A DNA stretch of 64,000 nucleotides from Musa acuminata AAA Group (Eukaryota > Streptophyta > Magnoliopsida > Zingiberales > Musaceae): contig NC_088327.1 of assembly GCF_036884655.1 (NCBI RefSeq), positions 15,488,501 through 15,552,500 of the forward strand. Direction: 5' to 3'. Of this stretch, positions 59,309-64,000 are shown piece by piece; position 1 is the first letter of the stretch; each line of letters opens with the position of its first letter. The translations under genes were made by a program, and so were the position numbers. The notes beneath the pieces were generated by a model that had not been told where the DNA came from, ran no database searches, and worked only from the letters and a program-made list of their open reading frames with translations.

Positions 59309-61719
59309 GTTCGATCTCTCCCCCCATAAACCCTGGTTGCCAATGCCTTCGTCGCGTAATTCGACGATCCATGGGACTCGTCGGACGCTGGATTTGGATC
59401 CTGAGCGTGTTCTTGGCCGTCCTGCGTCGATGTTCATGCGAGATCCGAGGGGAGCCCTTGTTCCTCGGATCCGCTTGGTGGGAAGTAGTAGTAGAGAGGA
59501 TGAGAGGGCTGATCGGCATGTGGCGTGAGGACGTAAAATTAGGTCGAATGCCGGTTTTTTGAATGATGCTCTGGCGCTTGCTGATCGCTCTTAGTTTTAG
59601 GTCACGGAAGAAGTTGATCCTCCTCTTTCTTGTGTTGAGAGTAGATAGATTTTCGTACAACTTATTTTTATGTGTGTCGATGGTTGCGTTAGGATTCTTA
59701 TATCCATGCGTGCTTCCATGTTGGAGGGAAAGACTGTGCGTTGAAATTTTGGGTGGATCGCTTTGTGGAGGAAATTCTTCAATAAATAAGACAGAAACTG
59801 TTGATAAATCTATAGTTTGTTGTTTCTTAAACGCTTCTTTGATCAACATCACTGTTGGGTGTGAAGCTGGAAAGGAAAGAACAAATTTGTTGCTAAGAAG
59901 GATACTCCTATTGTCAAAACTATGAGGGAAACAATGATCTATGCGTTGGTTGGGTTTTCTCTTGTCCTTATGAAGGTAGGCCTGGTGAGAAGATTTTCTG
60001 GGAAATAGTAATGCAGCTTTTGATAGTGAAAATTTCCTTGAGGAGACGCATCTCTGGCAAGTCCCTTCTCATTTTTATTTTTCCTTAGAGGCTTTAGTAA
60101 ACTTGAAAATGGTGGTGTGGTGGTACTCAGAAGATAAGTTTGTCAGTTAGGCCACTCAATAACTGAATTATGAAGTCAACCATGGAGACTTAAGCAGGTG
60201 ATATGTTTATACTCGCTTTGATTATAGTGGTCACTATAAGATTCAAAGCCTTAATGTTTACTAAAAGCCTCCTCATTCGATCTCAATTGCTACCTGAGGT
60301 GTGACATGCCTGATATCTTTTTTCCTAGCCATCTAATCAATATGTCTTTAATATATAATTTTATTTCTATTATTTTTCTTCAAACTATTGTTAAATTAAA
60401 TGCCTTTTTTCCTAATACTACATTTCATTGGCCCTCTTTACTCTTTAGTACCTCATTTTATTGGTTATTCTTTGTCAACCTATAAAACATGTAGGTAAGA
60501 GAACAATGATCTCTTTTAGGTGGGTGTATCAGGGCATGCCCTTTTGTTGTATGTTGTTGTTGTGGTATTCTATGTCCTAAATGAAGGTTTTCATGAAGCT
60601 TTAGGGCTACAACCTGGATGCCACATGATAGGCTACCATGGTGTCCAAGCTGAGAAGCATGCTCGCAGTGTGCATAATGAATTTTCATTTATGAAAATAT
60701 TTTTGTTATATCAAGTGGTTGAGATGCTAATAATTAAATAGATATAAGGCCTTTAGAGTTATTCCTTTTTTTATTTTATCATCCAACTAGAGGAAAATAA
60801 AGAAAGAAATAACAAATGGGAAATTTAAAATATGACTGGGAAATAGGTGATTAGTTCAATATATGGCTCCCAACTTCTATCAACACTACTTTTTTGGGCT
60901 CATCGATTCTTTATGAGAATTTCATGATTATTTGTCTTCTGCAACTTCTGTATCTTCTTTTACTTTATAGAATTTTGGATATTTCTACCATTTGAAATTC
61001 AACTTTCTGAATATTTAGGTTGATCTGCCAAGGAAATCTTAGGATGTACCTTCTTCTTTTTTCATGGTTTCCTAATGCTTATTCTTCTCTATCATTTAGC
61101 TTTTGCTTTCTGATGAAATCTACATCACCAGGCCTGTGATCGTTTGACTTGAATATCAAGTTACATGACTTGGTTTACTATGTACAACTGCAATTAGTCC
61201 GCAACATGAAGAGAACCAGTTAACCATGTCTACAAATATAGCTGATAGGATCAGTTTTGTGATTTTCTTTCTTATGGATTCCTGCACGATTAACCTAGTT
61301 TGGTTGGACCAGCTTTTGACAGCAATGTTTCTGCTTGACAGGCCAACAGAGGAGTGGGATCATTGTATTGCATGTTTGCGTTTTTAGCATTATTGCGACT
61401 CTCTTTTCTCTAGAAAATAGATTGTGTTTACATGATGATTCATTCAAATCATTGTTTAATAAGACAGATGTTGTGAATTGATGGAATGATTTATTAGTTT
61501 TGGTAGCCATAATAAAACATATTCCTGGACATGCTTGATGAATGCACATAGGATCATTTTGGTTGGTCCTCTTACATGAAATTGTTTTATGATTTTCATT
61601 TTATGTTCTTTTCAGGTCATTTTCGTGCTAAATATATGCTTATAGCAGCAGTTTCTTCCTTGCAAGGTTTATTCATTATGTAAATCTCAAATCCAGATTT
61701 AGTCAAGTGATATAAAGAA

Positions 61720-63616
61720 ATGGAAGACTCGGGGATCTCAAGCTTTTGGGGACCTGTTACATCCACTACAGAATTGTGCGAGGAAAACTATGCCCATTCT
61801 TCATATATTGCAGAATTTTACAACACCATATCAAACATTCCTTGCATTCTTTTGGCACTTATTGGCCTTACAAATGCCCTAAGGCAAAGGTTTGAGAAAA
61901 GATTCAGTGTTCTTCACATTTCCAATATGATACTTGCAATCGGCAGCATGATATTTCATGCCACATTGCAAAATGTGTAAGTTTTTACTCAGCTGTTATT
62001 TCCTTTTTTCTGTTTTGGTTTCTTTTTTGAACAGTGGCAAATTACATAGGGAGTAAACTGGACAGTCACATTCTAATCTTTTGCTTAGCTCTATAAGTTT
62101 GTGCATGAAGAATTTTCAGGTCCCAATGCCATTAGATATTGGTTAATTCATTTATCAAGCATTGTGGTGGCAGCAATTAATTCAAGATCCAGTTTAAATG
62201 TTTAATACACTCTTGTGAATTAACTGAAAACACTGTAATCTGGCAACATCATGCTTCTTGTTTTTCTAGAAAATGAAGTGGTTAATTTGCAACTGTGATT
62301 AGTGGTTCTTGTGTTTTGTCAATTTTCCATGATAGTTATCTCGTGATTTTGTTGAATTCTAATCATTTGTTAATTATTATTCACATTATAAATTTGCTAC
62401 ACATTTATGATTATGAAATAAATCTACCATGTAAAAAAAAAACTGATTATCTCGGGAGTAGGTGGCAGGTGTTACTGGTCTCTGGTATCCTTTCTATTAA
62501 AAAATTGTTAGATATGTTCGAATATGTTGGATGCTTATCATATTCTTGAACTATAGATGGTAATATTAAGTGAGAGAAAGTTGACCTTTTGTTTTCAAGG
62601 CTAATTATATATTTATCTTCAAAGTTAATTCTCATGATGTAACATTTCCATAGCATGGCACCTACATGCACCTTCAGTTAAATGATGGGCCCCCATTGTA
62701 TTAAGTGTGCTACTTTGCATTTTAATGATGTTAGTTTAATCGTTAGTGCTTAATTTTTTTTTCTAATGAATGAAGAATTGACTTATCCCATTACTTTCTT
62801 TTCGGTGTCTTCTGTGTTCTACTTGATTTAAGACAGTTGCACTTATGTGCTGCTTTTTCCAAGTATTTCATTGTTGGGTTTTTATTCTGTTGATTGGTTT
62901 TCTTTTGTTATTAGTTACATGCATGTTTCTTCTTGAATTGTTTGCTTGACATCATGAGCATTAATCCTCTTACCATGCATTTATTTAATACTTCAAATTC
63001 TTCTTCACCAACTGCTAGGATATTTTTTATGCATGAGATAATGTCACAACTAATTTTTCATGCTTATGAATAATTTGATCACATTTAAGTCACTTTCAGA
63101 CTACAGCAGAGTGATGAAACACCAATGGTATGGGAGATGCTGCTTTATCTTTATGTTCTCTACTCACCGGACTGGCATTATAGGAGCACTATGCCGACTT
63201 TTCTTTTCCTCTATGGTGCTGCTTTTGCTGGTGTTCATTCATTGGTGCGTTTTGGAATAGGATTCAAGATACACTATGTTGGCCTTTGCCTTCTTTGTAT
63301 TCCTCGGATGTACAAGTATTACATACAAACAAAAGATGTTGCAGCTAAACGGCTAGCCAAGTTCTATGTTGCGACAATTTTTCTTGGGACCATGTGCTGG
63401 TTGTTTGACCGGATATTCTGCAAGAAATTATCACATTGGTATATCAACCCTCAGGGTCATGCATGGTGGCATGTGCTTATGGGATTTAATTCATACTTCG
63501 CAAACACATTTTTGATGTTCTGTCGTGCCCAGCAGCTGGGTTGGGAACCACAAGTCGTTCACCTTTTTGTCTTATTCCCTTATGTGAAGATTCAAAAACC
63601 CAAAAAGCAGGAGTGA
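61720..63616 (+). CDS. Alkaline ceramidase (ACER family), two coding exons
   Basis: Exons 61720..61976 (donor gtaagt) and 63100..63616 (acceptor tttcag) join in phase 2 to give 257 residues, the usual length for the plant family. The enzyme cleaves ceramide to a sphingoid base and fatty acid at the ER/Golgi membrane. Visible motifs are the N-terminal CEENYAHSSYIAEFYNTISN, MIFHATLQ with the first metal-ligand His, SDETPMVWEMLLYLYVLYSPDWHYRS, and the C-terminal GHAWWHVLMG with the two further His ligands. Several hydrophobic segments fit seven membrane helices. The C-terminus is basic (KIQKPKKQE). No lesions were found. Confidence 0.92.
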
Positions 63617-64000
63617 GAGGAAAGCATTTTGAGAAGTGTGGAATGCTGGTTTTCTTTTGGATTCTGGGAACAGATGTTTGTCTTAGCGTGCAAGCAAGCG
63701 ATAACATTCTGTAAATGCACGTTTGTGACTTGGAGTTTGATGTTTGACATATTTTGTTAGTCTTGGAGATTCATGAACTGGCGCTTGCTATGTACTGTTC
63801 CTAAATTTGTAATCCATGCTGATAGGTTGGATCAGGAGCGAAGTTTCTTTTTTTCTTGCATGATATGTTACTAGGGTTGTAGATTCAGAATTGGATTCAA
63901 TTTTTCACTTAATCATGTAACAGTTGTTCTTTGTGTCATGGAATTTACCAATCGAGTCCAACTAGACAGTTTAACTTGTCTTATAATTGACTTCTGCATG
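63617..64000 (+). other. 3' UTR and downstream sequence of the ceramidase gene
   Basis: No further gene is seen before the window ends. T-rich sequence and 'tttgtaatc' words fit a plant polyadenylation region, but no site can be fixed. Confidence 0.4.

Noticed and set aside
59226..59852. 208-residue - strand frame upstream of the ceramidase
   Set aside because: No domain or conserved motif seen; opposite to the putative 5' UTR exon and intron.

Overview
This window is plant nuclear DNA, most likely from a monocot. Its genes are split by many GT-AG introns. The first exons of several genes (WW-domain gene, FAR1-type gene, GDSL gene) are very GC-rich inside an AT-rich background, as is typical of grasses and Zingiberales. 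A banana-like genome is my guess; the sequence does not prove it. Host genes are all on the + strand and most of the rest is retrotransposon DNA.

Layout. 0.8-2.9 kb: a P-class pentatricopeptide repeat (PPR) gene whose start probably lies in a six-codon first exon. 4.8-5.1 kb: a 5'-truncated LINE with target-site duplication. 5.3-5.7 kb: a copy of the mitochondrial ribosomal protein mL54 gene with an internal gap, probably a retrocopy. 6.5-14.0 kb: a complete but dead Ty1/copia element (LTRs about 1.2 kb, target-site duplication present, integrase Glu lost, one frameshift and two stops). 16.3-17.3 kb: a two-exon CURLY FLAG LEAF 1-like gene with WW, EAR and CxxC/CxxC motifs. 18.9-23.9 kb: a second copia element on the - strand, with a deletion fusing its 5' LTR to mid-gag.

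25.0-43.1 kb: a 14-exon membralin gene coding for 647 residues, with every splice phase consistent. Its introns hold a 41-bp LINE tail flanked by a 17-bp duplication, a young Ty3/gypsy chromovirus-type element on the - strand (LTRs nearly identical, but RT core and most of integrase deleted), and a TRIM-like miniature LTR element with a third LTR copy. 45.3-55.8 kb: a seven-exon FAR1-related (FRS) gene coding for 1228 residues, a domesticated MULE transposase with an unusual long N-terminus carrying extra FAR1-like modules. Its second intron holds nested dispersed repeats and a GA-rich minisatellite. 56.5-57.7 kb: a three-exon secreted GDSL esterase/lipase preceded by a three-part microsatellite. 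61.7-63.6 kb: an alkaline ceramidase gene, probably with a distant 5' UTR exon near 59.2 kb.

The host genes have unrelated roles (organelle gene expression, epidermal regulation, ER quality control, transcription, lipid hydrolysis, sphingolipid metabolism). They look like ordinary neighbours, not a pathway cluster. The most unusual content is in the mobile elements: deletion derivatives with fresh LTRs, arrays of hairpin motifs in an LTR, the tandem-LTR TRIM, and very short LINE insertions.
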